A stretch of DNA of 64,000 nt from Oopsacas minuta (GCA_024704765.1 JAKMXF010000111.1:1623627-1687626), one strand, 5' to 3'; shown: positions 46,535 through 58,087, counted from the first letter of the stretch. A program made the numbers and translations. The notes: generated by a model not told the origin, from the sequence alone.

Positions 46535-47157
46535 CTTGTAAATTCGTAGGGTACGTATTTTTTTTTACCGAGATCACGATTTCAGAGACCCGTGAATTAG
46601 GGGATTCAACAGTTCGTGGCTATGCACTGTAAATATTATTTGACCTTTCAATTGTTATTTTGTTAATTTCAATATGGAGCTATGTTCAACGCTCTCTCAG
46701 ACTTTAGTTTGGCAAAAATTTATCTATTATTTTTAGGTTTCAGCTATTTTGCCATTGCCATTTAAGACCAAAGGTTTTTATGGCTTCCAAATTTCATTAA
46801 ATTATCTACTGAAATATATAAAGCCTAAAAACAGATTATTACTCAACGATATTTCAATATATGTTCTCAACAATTTTAACACTAATAAATTTACTGAAGT
46901 AAGTTTGAAATCAACAATCAAGAACTGAATTCTTCGATTTGGTGAAGGCAGAGCGTCGATTGGACATGACCTTAGGAAAGGGGCACGAATATTATGTAAC
47001 AGAGTTGATTGAGTAAATTAACTGACATAAGTTATTCTCTATTGGAGATTATGAAATAATAGCTATATATTCATGTGGTAAATTGTTATGAGCTTTTCTG
47101 GTTATATGTATCAATTATTTTAGTTCTTTAACTTTAAGTAACTTGGGTACATAACAT

Positions 47158-47168
47158 TGGTAGCAGAG
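47158..47168 (+). promoter_or_regulatory. Retroelement primer-binding site (initiator tRNA-Met type)
   Basis: tggtagcagag is complementary to the 3' end of animal initiator tRNA-Met including CCA. It lies just after ...ataaca, a plausible LTR end, and 16 nt before the gag-like ATG, so a 5' LTR probably ends at 47156. Confidence 0.65.
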
Positions 47169-49937
47169 AGTGGTTATTTAGAAATGGCTGAGAATCAGTC
47201 AGCAATGCCCAGCATCTTCGAGTCAGGGGATTTTAACGAATGGTTGGAACACTTCGAAATATGTTCAATGGCTAATTGGTGAACACAGGAACAAAGGTCA
47301 CTCAAATTAGCAACCAGGCTTCAAGGTGAAGTATTAATTGCGTATAAGGACGTTCCAATGGATGATAGAAAGGATTACGGATTAATTACTGTTGCTCTTC
47401 AAAAAGCTCTAGTGCCAGAAGAAGAGAAATTCATTGCAATGGACTCGTTTCACAAGAGATTCCCAGAGAGTCAGTACAAGTATACGCTTATGAATTGAAA
47501 AAATTGATTAATCGGGCACTCCCTGATTTAGCATCAGAAGCCAAAGAACAACTCTTATTCCATCGATTTATCACGGGATTGCCGGCACAAATGTCCAGAA
47601 AAATTCAGTTAAAACCTCGATAAAGACTCTTGAAGATGCAGTTAGAAAAGCGAAAGTGTTAATTACTTACGAGAGCAAACAATTAGAATATACACTCAAA
47701 AATTCAGGAAGGACAGTTAAAGCAAGAAACATTAGAAATATAGAGTCCTGAGACACGACTTGCCAATTTAGAACAATCTATTTCAGAATTATATTATCAA
47801 ATAGTAACTCTAAAGCCCGAATGGTTGTCTACAGTCACAAGGCCAATGTGCACAGCAGCTGTAACCGAATCAAATAACAGGAAATCAATCGTATGTTTCA
47901 ATTGTGGAAGGAAGGGTCATATCGCACGCAACTGTAGAAAAAGGTAATGCAAGGTGCTAAACACATATTCTACATGCTTAACATGCGGTAGTTCTTCTCA
48001 TCTAGTCAAAGATTGCCCACACATTCCTTTAAATATGAATGATCGAAATGTTAAGCCGGCATTCCGATCCGTAATCAATATCTTCGGTTAAGAAAGAAAT
48101 GCAAGGGCGATTGGGGAAGAAGTTTCATCAATCGCTGTAGAAATATTAGCTGCAAAAACGGTTCTGGTTTCTGGTAAACTCAACTCAATCAATACTACTC
48201 TTATGCTAGATCCTGGATCATCAGTTAGTTTGATAACGATGAATCTAGCATTGTTAGCAAGAAGTGGCAAATTTACTCACAAAACATTTCCTAGTCTTGT
48301 CATAGCAAATGGCTTCAAGGAAGAGTCAAGCTTCAAGTAACCATGGGATTACTGGAGTTTATCAAGATTTTTCATAACTCCAACTTTAATTTGTGACGTA
48401 TTATTATTGGGAGTAGATTTTATAATGAAAAACAAATTGGAATTGGACTTCAAAAGAGCTGCATACAGAATCACCAACTGGGCAGGGTCAAGATGCTCGG
48501 AGCATGTGAGAGGGATAGAGAACTTGTATGCGTTTCTACGGAAGAGGATCAGGACACTATAATTGTCTATCAAACTACCGATGACGATCAACTAGAGGAG
48601 GGTTGCACGGTTCCGATGTATACCAAGGTGGCAACTAATGAGATACCGCCCCACCTGTTCTGAAGATTACAGTGACATATTGTCCTACTATAAGGAGTTA
48701 TTTTCATCCCTTCCAGGAACTACACAAGTTACTACTCACAGATTTCCTGTCACCGACAAGTTACCCGTAAGATAACCTGCTCGATTCATTCCTCAGAATT
48801 ATAGAGCCGAGATAAGGAACAAATTTTCTGAAATGTTGGAGAGAGAGGTATCATAACAGAATCGAGCAGCCCATATTGTTCCCCTGCTGTATTTGTAAAG
48901 AAAATAGTGGAGATTTGAGAATCTGCATCGATTATCGTCGACTAAATGCCAAAACCTAGGATTCTTATCCTTTACCACTACCAGACGAAGTACAAGAAAG
49001 AATCGAGGGTAGTGAAGTATTCTCAAAATTGGATCTTATTAGCGGATACTGGCAGGTTCCACTACATTGTAATGATCGTGAAATGTCAGCGTTCTCTCCA
49101 GGAATGGGATTGTATCAGTTTATTGTAATGCCATTTGGACTTACCAATGCTCCTGGAACATTTCAAAGAATGATGGATTCTGTTTTACGAGGACTGGAAG
49201 AATTTAGTTTTCTATTTGTTGACGATATTTAATATTTTCGCCTGATGGTGCATAACATCGAAATCATTTGTCGAGAGCTTACGAAGAATTCAAAAAGTTG
49301 GTTTAACACTGCGAGGATATAAATGTGAGGTTGAATATTTGGGTCACGTATTTCAATAAGTGGTATGGCTCCAAACCCTTCCCGAATGTCGACAATCAGA
49401 GAATAGCTTCGTCCTCAAAATCCAAGGATGTTCGTCTATTTCTTAGACTAGCCAACTATTACCGTCGTTTTGTGAGGAATTTTTCAAATATTGTGAGTCC
49501 ATCGAATCAACTATTTCAGAAAAATACATCATTTGATTGGCATTCAGATGCGAGAACTCGTTCAAAGACCTTAAGTATTGTTTAGAGAAGCTCCCGTTCT
49601 AAGATGTCCATCTATTGATAAATAATACTCATTGTATACAGATGCTTCAGGGGTTGGTATTGGAGCCGTTTTGGAACAGGATGATAGAGTTATTGTATAT
49701 TCGAGTAAACTTTGAATGCTGCAGAAAAGAAGTGTTTAACGATTGAAAGAGAATGGTTTGCACTTGTGAATGCGTTGAAGAAATTCAGACAGTACCTATT
49801 GGGAAAACACTTTACGGTATACTGTGACCATAAACCCTTGGAATGGTTATCGGAACAAAGAAATGTTGCAAAGCTCAGCAGGTAGGCACTAGCAATCCAA
49901 GAATATGATTTTCCTATTCGGTATCGTCCCGGTAGAA

Positions 49938-50000
49938 CAAATTCTAATGCAGATGCGCTTTCTCGGAGGGAAAGCACATCTGCATTAGAATTTGTTATTT
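49938..50000. repeat. Short palindrome at the retroelement break
   Basis: acaaattctaatgcagatg and its inverse catctgcattagaatttgt flank a 25-nt centre containing the cgctttctcggagggaaagc hairpin. The left arm is part of the RNase H frame (NSNADAL); the right arm is an inverted copy of it. Confidence 0.85.
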
Positions 50001-50063
50001 CACATTGGCATTAACCTTATTAAAACCCAAAATATTTGCATAATTATACATTCTGATTATATA

Positions 50064-50975
50064 CAGTCAGGGGACAAAAGTATTCGAACACAAATATATT
50101 GTCATAAATTGTATACTCTTTCCCGCTCCTATATATTGTGTAGTCTATATTCGTAGCTGCTATCTAGTAATTTGTATAGAATAACATATGTTTTTCAAGA
50201 ATTTCAAAAAAATATTTTCGATTTACACTTTTTGAAGGTGTTAATTATAATAATTATTAGATAATTATTGATAATCAAAATATGTGGTAATTCAAAGCCT
50301 ATTAAGAATCTATAATTTCTGACTTGATATTTGAATTCTACGTAGGCGAGTTACCCCAGATTGAAATTTCCAATCGGATTGAACAATTTTTACCAGAGTT
50401 ATAGGTGAAGTTCAATTTGTGCCATTTGTGCCACCTTTTGCCCAAGGTGGCACAAGTGGCCGCTACCAAGAGGTTATTTTGGAATTCAAGGGTTAGCATA
50501 GTCATATTATTCGAAAATATTACTTCGACTTATTCCTCCTAACTCTAGTTGATTTCCTTGTAGTGACGCTTTTTCCTGCCACCTGTGCCACTTTTTCAAA
50601 AAGTGGCACAAGTGGGACAAATTGAAATTCTTTTATAACTTTGGTAAAAATTGTTCAATCCGATTGGAAATTTCAATCTGGGGTAACTCGCCTACGTAGA
50701 ATTCAAATATCAAGTCAGAAATTATAGATTCTTAATAGGCTTTGAATTACCACATATTTTGATTATCAATAATTATCTAATAATTATTATAATTAACACC
50801 TTCAAAAAGTGTAAATCGAAAATATTTTTTTGAAATTCTTGAAAAACATATGTTATTCTATACAAATTACTAGATAGCAGCTACGAATATAGACTACACA
50901 ATATATAGGAGCGGGAAAGAGTATACAATTTATGACAATATATTTGTGTGTTCGAATACTTTTGTCCCCTGACTG
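50064..50975. mobile_element. 912-bp near-complete palindrome (Tc1-type long-hairpin MITE)
   Basis: Outer ends cagtcaggggacaaaagtat / atacttttgtcccctgactg are flanked by TA (50062-50063, 50976-50977). The arms match almost base for base for about 340 bp and continue, with more changes, close to the centre at about 50520, where ggtggcacaagtgg-type blocks (50430-50460, 50590-50615) add inner hairpins. Ends of the form CAGTCARGG..ACAAAAGTATTCGA.CAC are typical of Tc1-like elements. No coding capacity. Confidence 0.9.
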
Positions 50976-51742
50976 TATAGTATCACTTATTGTTTGTCAC
51001 TTTGTAATCTAGGAACGTATCCCAACTATTCTCATTCAACTAATGTCTTGCCGTTCGCGATTTGGCCATTCACGCAATTCTCAGGAACGTAACCCCCGCG
51101 AACGGCGAGGGCTGCATGCATACGTTATACATCTTAGGTTTGGAGAATATTTATTAAACTCATGGGTTGGTCTTAACATATTTCAAGCTATAATCTAATC
51201 TTTCCAATTTCTTCCCAAATCAAGCTTAACTATCTATATTAAAGAGTACTCTTACTTAAATTTGAATGTAAACAATCCATTTTCAGCATCGATTTACTAT
51301 AAACAAATAATGTCATATGACTAGATAGTGACTACATGTCTATTTCCCATGAAGTGTTCATTTAAGCCAGTGTGGCATGATATTTCGAAAACCACGCACC
51401 TCCCCGGGTGCGTACTGCACCGCAAACCCAGATAAAGCCCTACTCCATTGTTTTGAGATATGGGCAGGAAAAATTTCCATTAAAGAAATCTTCCTCAAAA
51501 GGAGATCAACTTTTCTGAAATATTCCAAACATCCTACACACATGAAACATGAATTACATATCATTCATGTCTCAATATTTATTATAGGATAAGTAGATCA
51601 ATGAACATTATTAACGAAATTAAGAAGTCTGATATAGGTGCGGCGTCATCCTGTAATGCATAATGCATATATGGACACTTTCAGAATGGCTAGAAAATAA
51701 CAAAATACCTAAATACACTAAAGCTTTAACAATAATCAAATA

Positions 51743-54700
51743 TTACTGGATAATTAGAGTAAATTCGTATTCTTGATCAGTTCCCAAATAAGAATCAGAC
51801 ATTAAATAAAGAGTGAATGGATATTTTCCTGGTGTCGATGGGGAATCAAATTCTAGCCTAATCTTAGATTTCATTGTTAAATTAACTCTCTTGATAACTT
51901 TAATAATATTCTTGGCAATATCTCCTACTACCAACCACCAACCTTCTTCGCGTTTCTTGGGAAAGAAGGGTGCAATTACATTTAACCCAATAAACTCAGC
52001 TCTCTCTAAACTGACTTGTAATAGAATCATATCGCCAGCGAATATTTCTGATGGATTTGAAATAGTAAATTGTAGTTCAATATTGGGGTAGTGGTTACAA
52101 AATAATGCGACCTCTGCAAGATGGCTTTCTTCCATCTGCAATAATTTAAATCTACGATCTTCTTCCAATTCAATCAAATCGTAAATACTTTCAATGCCTA
52201 CTGACTTGCACTCCTGTATGACACTCGGAGAAAAGAATGGTAATTGTTTCAATAAGCTCTCCTTGTTCCACTGAGCTTGAGTAATCATTTGAGATAGTTC
52301 CATGGTATTAAGTACAGGAGAAAGCCAGCCGAAACTACTAAGTACATCCACACTAGAATAAATGAGACGTAGAGCTATCTGAACAACCTCCTCGCAGTCT
52401 TGTTGCAATTCAAGTGGGAGGGTGAATCTACTTATGTGAGCCTGGAGTAATAAGTTTGCTTTGATGTGGGGATCTGAATAGGATGTGTCGTCAGTTAACT
52501 TGAGAGGAATCTTAGTAGAAAGTTGGCTCAAATATTTATCCTCATTATGCCTCACTGGGAGGTTAGAAAATTCACCTGCAGATGCTATTATTTCAATTAA
52601 ACCCCTAATTTTTGTATTCTCTTTCAAAGAATTGGCAAACATCTCTAACGAAACGCAGCTCACATAAAAATAAGCACCGATTATTCCAAGATTAGTAGGA
52701 TTTACAGTAATCTCGTTTTCAATTGTAAGACAACTACATTGTTGTAAATGTGAAAGACATGACTCAATCAATTCAGATAAAAAGTCGCATAAGTGATGAT
52801 GGCTCGTACCTTGGAGGCCATAAAAATTTGGATTTAATGTAAGCCTCCGATAAAGGAATGTCCATGTGATATAGTCCACAGCGTCTTGTTTGTTTTCAAT
52901 ATTCTTGGTTACAATCTCTGCATTAAGATGGTCATTGAGATATTGCACTAGTCGAGATTCTACCACTAAAGGCTCAGATAAAAACTTCTGAAGGAACTTC
53001 TTTTTACTATTTTGACAAAAGATAATGGATTTCGATACATTTTGTATGTAAGGCAGATTCGCTCTGCCAATCATGTGCAAGATGTGAGTTATTGGGAGGT
53101 CAATGTAGCTATGAGTTCTTCCATCATAGTAAACTGTATCAACAAGAATAACAAGGTTGGCATATGATTTAACATAGAAGCAGAACGAAAAGGAAGCAAT
53201 AAGAAGTTTTATTTTTCCAATAAGAAAGAGGCTCTCCACAATGTTTCTTTCACATTTAGACATCCCTTCATGAATATAACCGACGCCATGTCCTAATGTT
53301 TGTGTAAGAGTATAATCTCCTACTCCTTCTAACCTCGAAATTATATCTGTTTCGCTACCTACTAAAAATTTCAGAGGATTGTTTTCTGAAGCAAGAAATG
53401 AAAGAATATCTATAGCTGTTAGCTTTGCTAGTGTTTTAGACGGTACAAATATAAGAACTGAAGTGCCTTTAGGTTGATATGATATACAATGATACAATGG
53501 CTTTGTCATTGCTAACAGACGAGAAGGCACATTATTATAATTAAATGTTTCAAAGTTAAGCTCAAGAGGTATCGGCCTCACTGAATTACCAAAAGCAAAA
53601 ATTCCTCTACTAGATATGCCCAACCACTGAGCAAGATCCTTAGCATTAGATACAGAACCACTCAAACCAATAATACGAATTTCTTTCATCAATTGATTAG
53701 ACATAAATCTCATACGAGATGCTATTATCTCAATTATTGGACCAGTCTCATAGTCTATGAGGTGTAGATGATCAATTATAAACATTGATATATTTTGAAC
53801 ATATTTCCGCTGTCTCCATCTTCTAGAAAGGTTATCCCATTGAAAAGGAGTACTAACAATCAGGTTAGCTTCTCGAATAAGCTTAAGATCAATATTAGTA
53901 TCTCCAGTTAAGCGAACTAGATTGATATTTAACAAGTTGGTAAATATGGGGTGCCATTTCTCATACATAATATCGGCCAGATGATCATTTGGTGTTACAA
54001 ACAAACACCTGCCTTTAGGTTCCTTTGTAAACATACGTAATAAAGCTAGCTCAGCACAAACAGTTTTCCCACTTCCAGAAGGTGCCCCAATTAAAATACT
54101 CTCATCAGTATTGTAAAGATGATTGAAAGTCTGTGTTTGTATTGAATTAAATGTTGAAAACTGATTAGAATAAATACTCTCAAACTCAGGACGTCTAAGA
54201 GCAGAGATTGGGAGAGGTTGGAGATCTAAAAGAGTGGTGGCTGGAAGAGACTTTACTGGGAGAATAAGATGTCGGAAGGAAATGGGTAGAAGTGTTTCTG
54301 ATCCAATCCATGTATCAGATATAACTCTAATAAAGTATTGTGGGGGAATTGGTTCGATAATATTTACGAAAAAGTTAATACGATGTTCTTGTTGAACTTT
54401 ATACTTCTTTAAAATAAAGTATTCATAGTGGAGCAGTAACTCTCCATCAACATCTTCGACTAATATCCAGAATCCTTGAAATTCGCCATGGATTTTTTCA
54501 TCCCATTGGAAATCAGGCATGATGATAAGTTCAACGAGCAAAGAAGACCTTGTAACCGGTTGAATTTGAGTTGAGAGCTCAAGTTTTGGAAATTTGTGAA
54601 TAAGTTTGTGCAAAACCTTTCCAAGCCTAGGATTCCTCACTAATTCGCCAATTTCATGATGAGATAGATCTTGTAATCGATCCCATGAAAAATCCTTTGA

Positions 54701-57700
54701 TTCTATCTTGCGTAGAACATCTGGCGAAAGTTTAGCAAATTGCCGAAATGGTGTCATTGACTTCCACATGCGCTTTTCTACCATTTTACAAAGTGTCAAA
54801 CATCGTTCAGCAAGAAGAGTCCATCCTTTGAATAGTGATACTTCAAATAATGCTCGTAATAGCCTACCCGCAGATTGAGTGACATACACCATGTCAGACA
54901 TCAGAGCGAATCCGTCCAACTGTATTTGAGAAATATAGACCTGGAGGAGAACATTTATTTTAGCAGTTGGTTCTTCATATCCTTCCTTTATTGGAACTGG
55001 CACAATTTCTGTAAGCTTTTTAATTTCAACTTTTTCCTCATCACGTACTGCAACAAAACGGAATTCAGTGGATAAAGAAAAGATTCGAAAAATCTCTATT
55101 TCAGTGAGATTTGACTTGAGCAATTTGTTATAGATGGCAGTAGTTTCATTAGTAAGGTAAAAATAACTTGCTATTCTTCCATATTCAGTGGAGTAAAAAG
55201 TTCCAGTTTTCTTTTCATATCTAATAAGATTATTCTTCTCAAGTTGAAGGGCTGCGGTATGAATTAGACTTGAGCGATGTTGTTCTAACAAATGGTCATT
55301 CTCAATTGTTTCAGAAGAGATGTTGTAAAGAGAAGGATTACGAAGCATTCTGATAAAGAGATAAGTGTAGCTTAACCAGTGAACTCCTTCTTGAATAGTA
55401 GAAACATTATTTAACACTATTTCAGCATTAAGATTATCTACTAAATTTTTAATGAAATGGCTTTCAATAGGTAGTTGTTGATTCATGAGTGAGAGGTAAT
55501 ATTGAAGTTCTCCATGATTTGTGATCAATATACCATGTCCCTTTTTATCATGCTGTGGCCTACCGGCTCTCCCAAGCATCTGTAGACAATTTAACAAGCC
55601 AAGTTCGATCCAACGGCCCTTTTCGGGGGAATACACTTGTGTTCCTTTAATAATAACAGCATGTGCTGGGAGGTTGACACCCCATGCAAGAGTTGCAGTT
55701 GAAAACAATATTTGAATATGTCTATCTTCGAACAAATCTTCAACTAGAGTTCTATCTAACTTAGTAAGTCCTGCATGGTGGATAGCAAACCCATAGGGTA
55801 ACAGATCTTTGAGTTTAGAATCCAAAACTTGCATAGCTTCTGAACGCAGGACCTCTGTGCTAGCCGATCCCTCCTTAAGGAATTTACCTATAGTGTCTCG
55901 TTGAAGAGCCATGTCGAGAATTTCTTTAGCAGTTTTCCAAGTCTCCTTTCGTGAATGAACGAATACCAACACTTGATGCCTCCCAGCAAACTCCAATACT
56001 TTGTCATAAACTACATCATTCATCAGCTGGTAACGTTTCAGGCCTTTTTTTTCAGTGATTCCTATATAGTGCTGCTCTAGAGGGACAGGCCGATAAGAAT
56101 TATTAAAATTAAATAAACCTTTCTTTGGGTCAACTTTCAGAAAGATTGCTATGTCCTCAAAGTTGGGAAGAGTGGCAGATAATCCGACTATCCTAACATG
56201 CTCTTGAGTGGAATCTATCTGTATGTTGGTGCGAGCTACAATGGACTCCAACACGGGACCACGCTCATCATGCAAGAGGTGTACTTCGTCAATAATGATA
56301 AGGCGGACGAATTGGGTAAAAGACTTCTCATGACCTTTTCTTGTAATAATGTCCCATTTTTCAGGAGTACAAACAATGATATTTGTTTCTCTAGCATTTT
56401 CTTTGCTTAATTGATTATCTCCTGTCATTTCGTCTACAATGATACCATAGTGTCCTAATCTCTTTTTAAAATTCAATACAACCTCATGAACTAGAGATTT
56501 CATAGGTGCAATATAGATGATTTTCATGTTATCGAAGCTATATGAACCTGATTCACTCAAATGTTTACTTACCTCTCGTAGAATACACAAAAGTGCCACG
56601 TTAGTCTTACCAGCTCCAGTAGGAGCACATAACAACAAATTGTCATCACTATTAATAGCTATATCCGCAAGTCTACTCTGTATCCTATTCAGAGATTTAT
56701 AGCCTACTAATGAAAATGCAGGTTGTGCCCAGGTAGGGAGAGATGATATCGCTACGAGAGATTCACCTGGGTTAACTGCTTTCTTAACACCTGGTACATG
56801 AACCTCTTCATATCCTTTCTTAGATTGTCTGTAGGATCCATCTGGTAATTCACAACGTTTGTTGACCATGAGTTGTGAACAGTGTGGAAATGAGAATTGA
56901 GTGAGATTTAAAGCTGTATATGCAGCAACTGAGTCCTCTCTCTGGTTATAATCCTTAGTGGCTAATCTTTTTTCCCTGCTTCTACCATCAATAGTTGCTT
57001 GTAATCCTTTATTACTCTGTTTAATCAAGTCTAACACATGTGAATGTGATGGGTTCTCTTGGATAGAAGCTTCAATCTGCTTCCTTTCTGAATCTGTAGA
57101 AGCTCGCTGCAGTAAGGTACAGTATAGAATTATAAGTCGGTGAGAAGAGAGAAGTTTTATGAATGAGAAACAATCAGAGCCCAACAGTAGCACTAACTTA
57201 TTTTCGCATTCACCTTCATCTCTAGCTTCCCGCAGAATAGAAAGGATATCCTCAGTTATACGGAGGGAGTTTTCAGCATCACGACAAAATGTATTAACTT
57301 TACGCTGCAGCCAGTATGCGTCAATAGCAACCGGATCTAGCTCTTTCAACTCTAAAGAGGGATCAGTTAAGTCGGCAGCGTAAGAGCTGCTGTGTAGATG
57401 AGACTCTTCTTCAGAGTCATGTTCAGAATCAATTTCTTCTCTTACTTCATGACCATCATGAATTTCATCTCCCGAATCTTCAAAGAAGACCACGTTAATG
57501 TTTGAATTAGTCTCCATCTCCTCTTTCTCAGGTGCTGCACCTGCTACCCCGAATCCTTTGTCTGAGAAAGAGACGAGCGTGGTAATCAAGTTATAAAGTT
57601 CTGTATATTGCTTGGGAGTGACATCACCCAGTAGCGAAAGTATTTCATTGTGTTTATCAGATGCAGATATTTTAGGGTCATTAATAGTCATAATTATCTC

Positions 57701-58087
57701 TTCAGCAGCTCCTACTAGGACATCATTTGGTTGATCTCCAATAAATCGCTTAATAAAATTTAAAAGAAACTCAAAATGAGTTCTAGACTGAGGTAGAGAG
57801 TGAAAAGATGAAATCGGATCTTCAGAAAAGAGTGATTCTCTTAGGTGAACTGAAGTATTCTCAATAGAATCAAGCTTATGACGCTTTGAAGCTATTTCTT
57901 CAGGTGGTTTACTTCTTTGACTTTTATCCCCCATCCGAATGCCAGATAGGTTCCCAGTAAGTGATTTTACTTCTCCTGTCGACTCATCGCGTCTCCTAAC
58001 ATCAATCAAAGAACGATCGGCAGTAAGCACGAGGTTACTATTATATTTGTATTCATATTGAGATTCTCTAGCCTTGGTATTAGCCAT
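51743..58087 (-). CDS. SNRNP200: U5 snRNP helicase Brr2 (SNRNP200)
   Basis: Brr2 unwinds U4/U6 during spliceosome activation in the nucleus. The 2114-aa product (human 2136) starts like the family (LVLTADRSLIDVRRRDESTG) and is collinear to the end (REEGWWLVVGD, DQEYEFTL). N-terminal region to about 460; first helicase cassette with Walker A APTGAGKT (488-495), DEVH (600-603), SATLPN and QMLGRAGRPQ, then Sec63 module; second cassette from about 1300 with APSGSGKT (about 1330) but DHLH instead of DEVH (about 1437), followed by a second Sec63 module. The whole gene is one uninterrupted exon. An acceptor-like tttttcattatttag ends 14 nt before the ATG. The second cassette is expected to be a pseudo-helicase, as in other species, but here even the catalytic Glu is gone. 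Confidence 0.97.
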   Translation of the reverse strand: MANTKARESQYEYKYNSNLVLTADRSLIDVRRRDESTGEVKSLTGNLSGIRMGDKSQRSKPPEEIASKRHKLDSIENTSVHLRESLFSEDPISSFHSLPQSRTHFEFLLNFIKRFIGDQPNDVLVGAAEEIIMTINDPKISASDKHNEILSLLGDVTPKQYTELYNLITTLVSFSDKGFGVAGAAPEKEEMETNSNINVVFFEDSGDEIHDGHEVREEIDSEHDSEEESHLHSSSYAADLTDPSLELKELDPVAIDAYWLQRKVNTFCRDAENSLRITEDILSILREARDEGECENKLVLLLGSDCFSFIKLLSSHRLIILYCTLLQRASTDSERKQIEASIQENPSHSHVLDLIKQSNKGLQATIDGRSREKRLATKDYNQREDSVAAYTALNLTQFSFPHCSQLMVNKRCELPDGSYRQSKKGYEEVHVPGVKKAVNPGESLVAISSLPTWAQPAFSLVGYKSLNRIQSRLADIAINSDDNLLLCAPTGAGKTNVALLCILREVSKHLSESGSYSFDNMKIIYIAPMKSLVHEVVLNFKKRLGHYGIIVDEMTGDNQLSKENARETNIIVCTPEKWDIITRKGHEKSFTQFVRLIIIDEVHLLHDERGPVLESIVARTNIQIDSTQEHVRIVGLSATLPNFEDIAIFLKVDPKKGLFNFNNSYRPVPLEQHYIGITEKKGLKRYQLMNDVVYDKVLEFAGRHQVLVFVHSRKETWKTAKEILDMALQRDTIGKFLKEGSASTEVLRSEAMQVLDSKLKDLLPYGFAIHHAGLTKLDRTLVEDLFEDRHIQILFSTATLAWGVNLPAHAVIIKGTQVYSPEKGRWIELGLLNCLQMLGRAGRPQHDKKGHGILITNHGELQYYLSLMNQQLPIESHFIKNLVDNLNAEIVLNNVSTIQEGVHWLSYTYLFIRMLRNPSLYNISSETIENDHLLEQHRSSLIHTAALQLEKNNLIRYEKKTGTFYSTEYGRIASYFYLTNETTAIYNKLLKSNLTEIEIFRIFSLSTEFRFVAVRDEEKVEIKKLTEIVPVPIKEGYEEPTAKINVLLQVYISQIQLDGFALMSDMVYVTQSAGRLLRALFEVSLFKGWTLLAERCLTLCKMVEKRMWKSMTPFRQFAKLSPDVLRKIESKDFSWDRLQDLSHHEIGELVRNPRLGKVLHKLIHKFPKLELSTQIQPVTRSSLLVELIIMPDFQWDEKIHGEFQGFWILVEDVDGELLLHYEYFILKKYKVQQEHRINFFVNIIEPIPPQYFIRVISDTWIGSETLLPISFRHLILPVKSLPATTLLDLQPLPISALRRPEFESIYSNQFSTFNSIQTQTFNHLYNTDESILIGAPSGSGKTVCAELALLRMFTKEPKGRCLFVTPNDHLADIMYEKWHPIFTNLLNINLVRLTGDTNIDLKLIREANLIVSTPFQWDNLSRRWRQRKYVQNISMFIIDHLHLIDYETGPIIEIIASRMRFMSNQLMKEIRIIGLSGSVSNAKDLAQWLGISSRGIFAFGNSVRPIPLELNFETFNYNNVPSRLLAMTKPLYHCISYQPKGTSVLIFVPSKTLAKLTAIDILSFLASENNPLKFLVGSETDIISRLEGVGDYTLTQTLGHGVGYIHEGMSKCERNIVESLFLIGKIKLLIASFSFCFYVKSYANLVILVDTVYYDGRTHSYIDLPITHILHMIGRANLPYIQNVSKSIIFCQNSKKKFLQKFLSEPLVVESRLVQYLNDHLNAEIVTKNIENKQDAVDYITWTFLYRRLTLNPNFYGLQGTSHHHLCDFLSELIESCLSHLQQCSCLTIENEITVNPTNLGIIGAYFYVSCVSLEMFANSLKENTKIRGLIEIIASAGEFSNLPVRHNEDKYLSQLSTKIPLKLTDDTSYSDPHIKANLLLQAHISRFTLPLELQQDCEEVVQIALRLIYSSVDVLSSFGWLSPVLNTMELSQMITQAQWNKESLLKQLPFFSPSVIQECKSVGIESIYDLIELEEDRRFKLLQMEESHLAEVALFCNHYPNIELQFTISNPSEIFAGDMILLQVSLERAEFIGLNVIAPFFPKKREEGWWLVVGDIAKNIIKVIKRVNLTMKSKIRLEFDSPSTPGKYPFTLYLMSDSYLGTDQEYEFTLIIQ

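Larger units (their letters stand above)
47157..50001 (+). mobile_element. Decayed Ty3/gypsy-type LTR retrotransposon, 3' truncated
   Basis: Order along the plus strand: primer-binding site (47158-47168), gag-like frame from 47184 (MAENQSAMPSIFESGDFNEW), two CCHC zinc knuckles (CFNCGRKGHIARNC at about 47894-47936; CLTCGSSSHLVKDC at about 47972-48015), an aspartic-protease-like DPGSS at about 48210, reverse transcriptase (48780-49240: IDYRRLNAK, FSKLDLISGYWQVPL, MPFGLTNAPGTFQRMM, FVDD) and RNase H (49630-49970: YTDASGVGIGAVL, YCDHKPLEWL, NADALSRR). Gag-NC-PR-RT-RNaseH order and the FVDD box are gypsy-like. Many stops and frameshifts. Integrase and the 3' LTR are missing; the element ends at a palindrome and the MITE at 50064. 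Confidence 0.85.

Noticed and set aside
51358-51564. Minus-strand frame of 68 codons preceded by an acceptor-like tgtgtgtag, ending PGEVRGFRNIMPHWLK
   Set aside because: It could be a last exon, but no partner exon, homology or repeat context supports it; the opposite strand is equally open, and a GC-rich hairpin (51401-51421) explains part of the composition.
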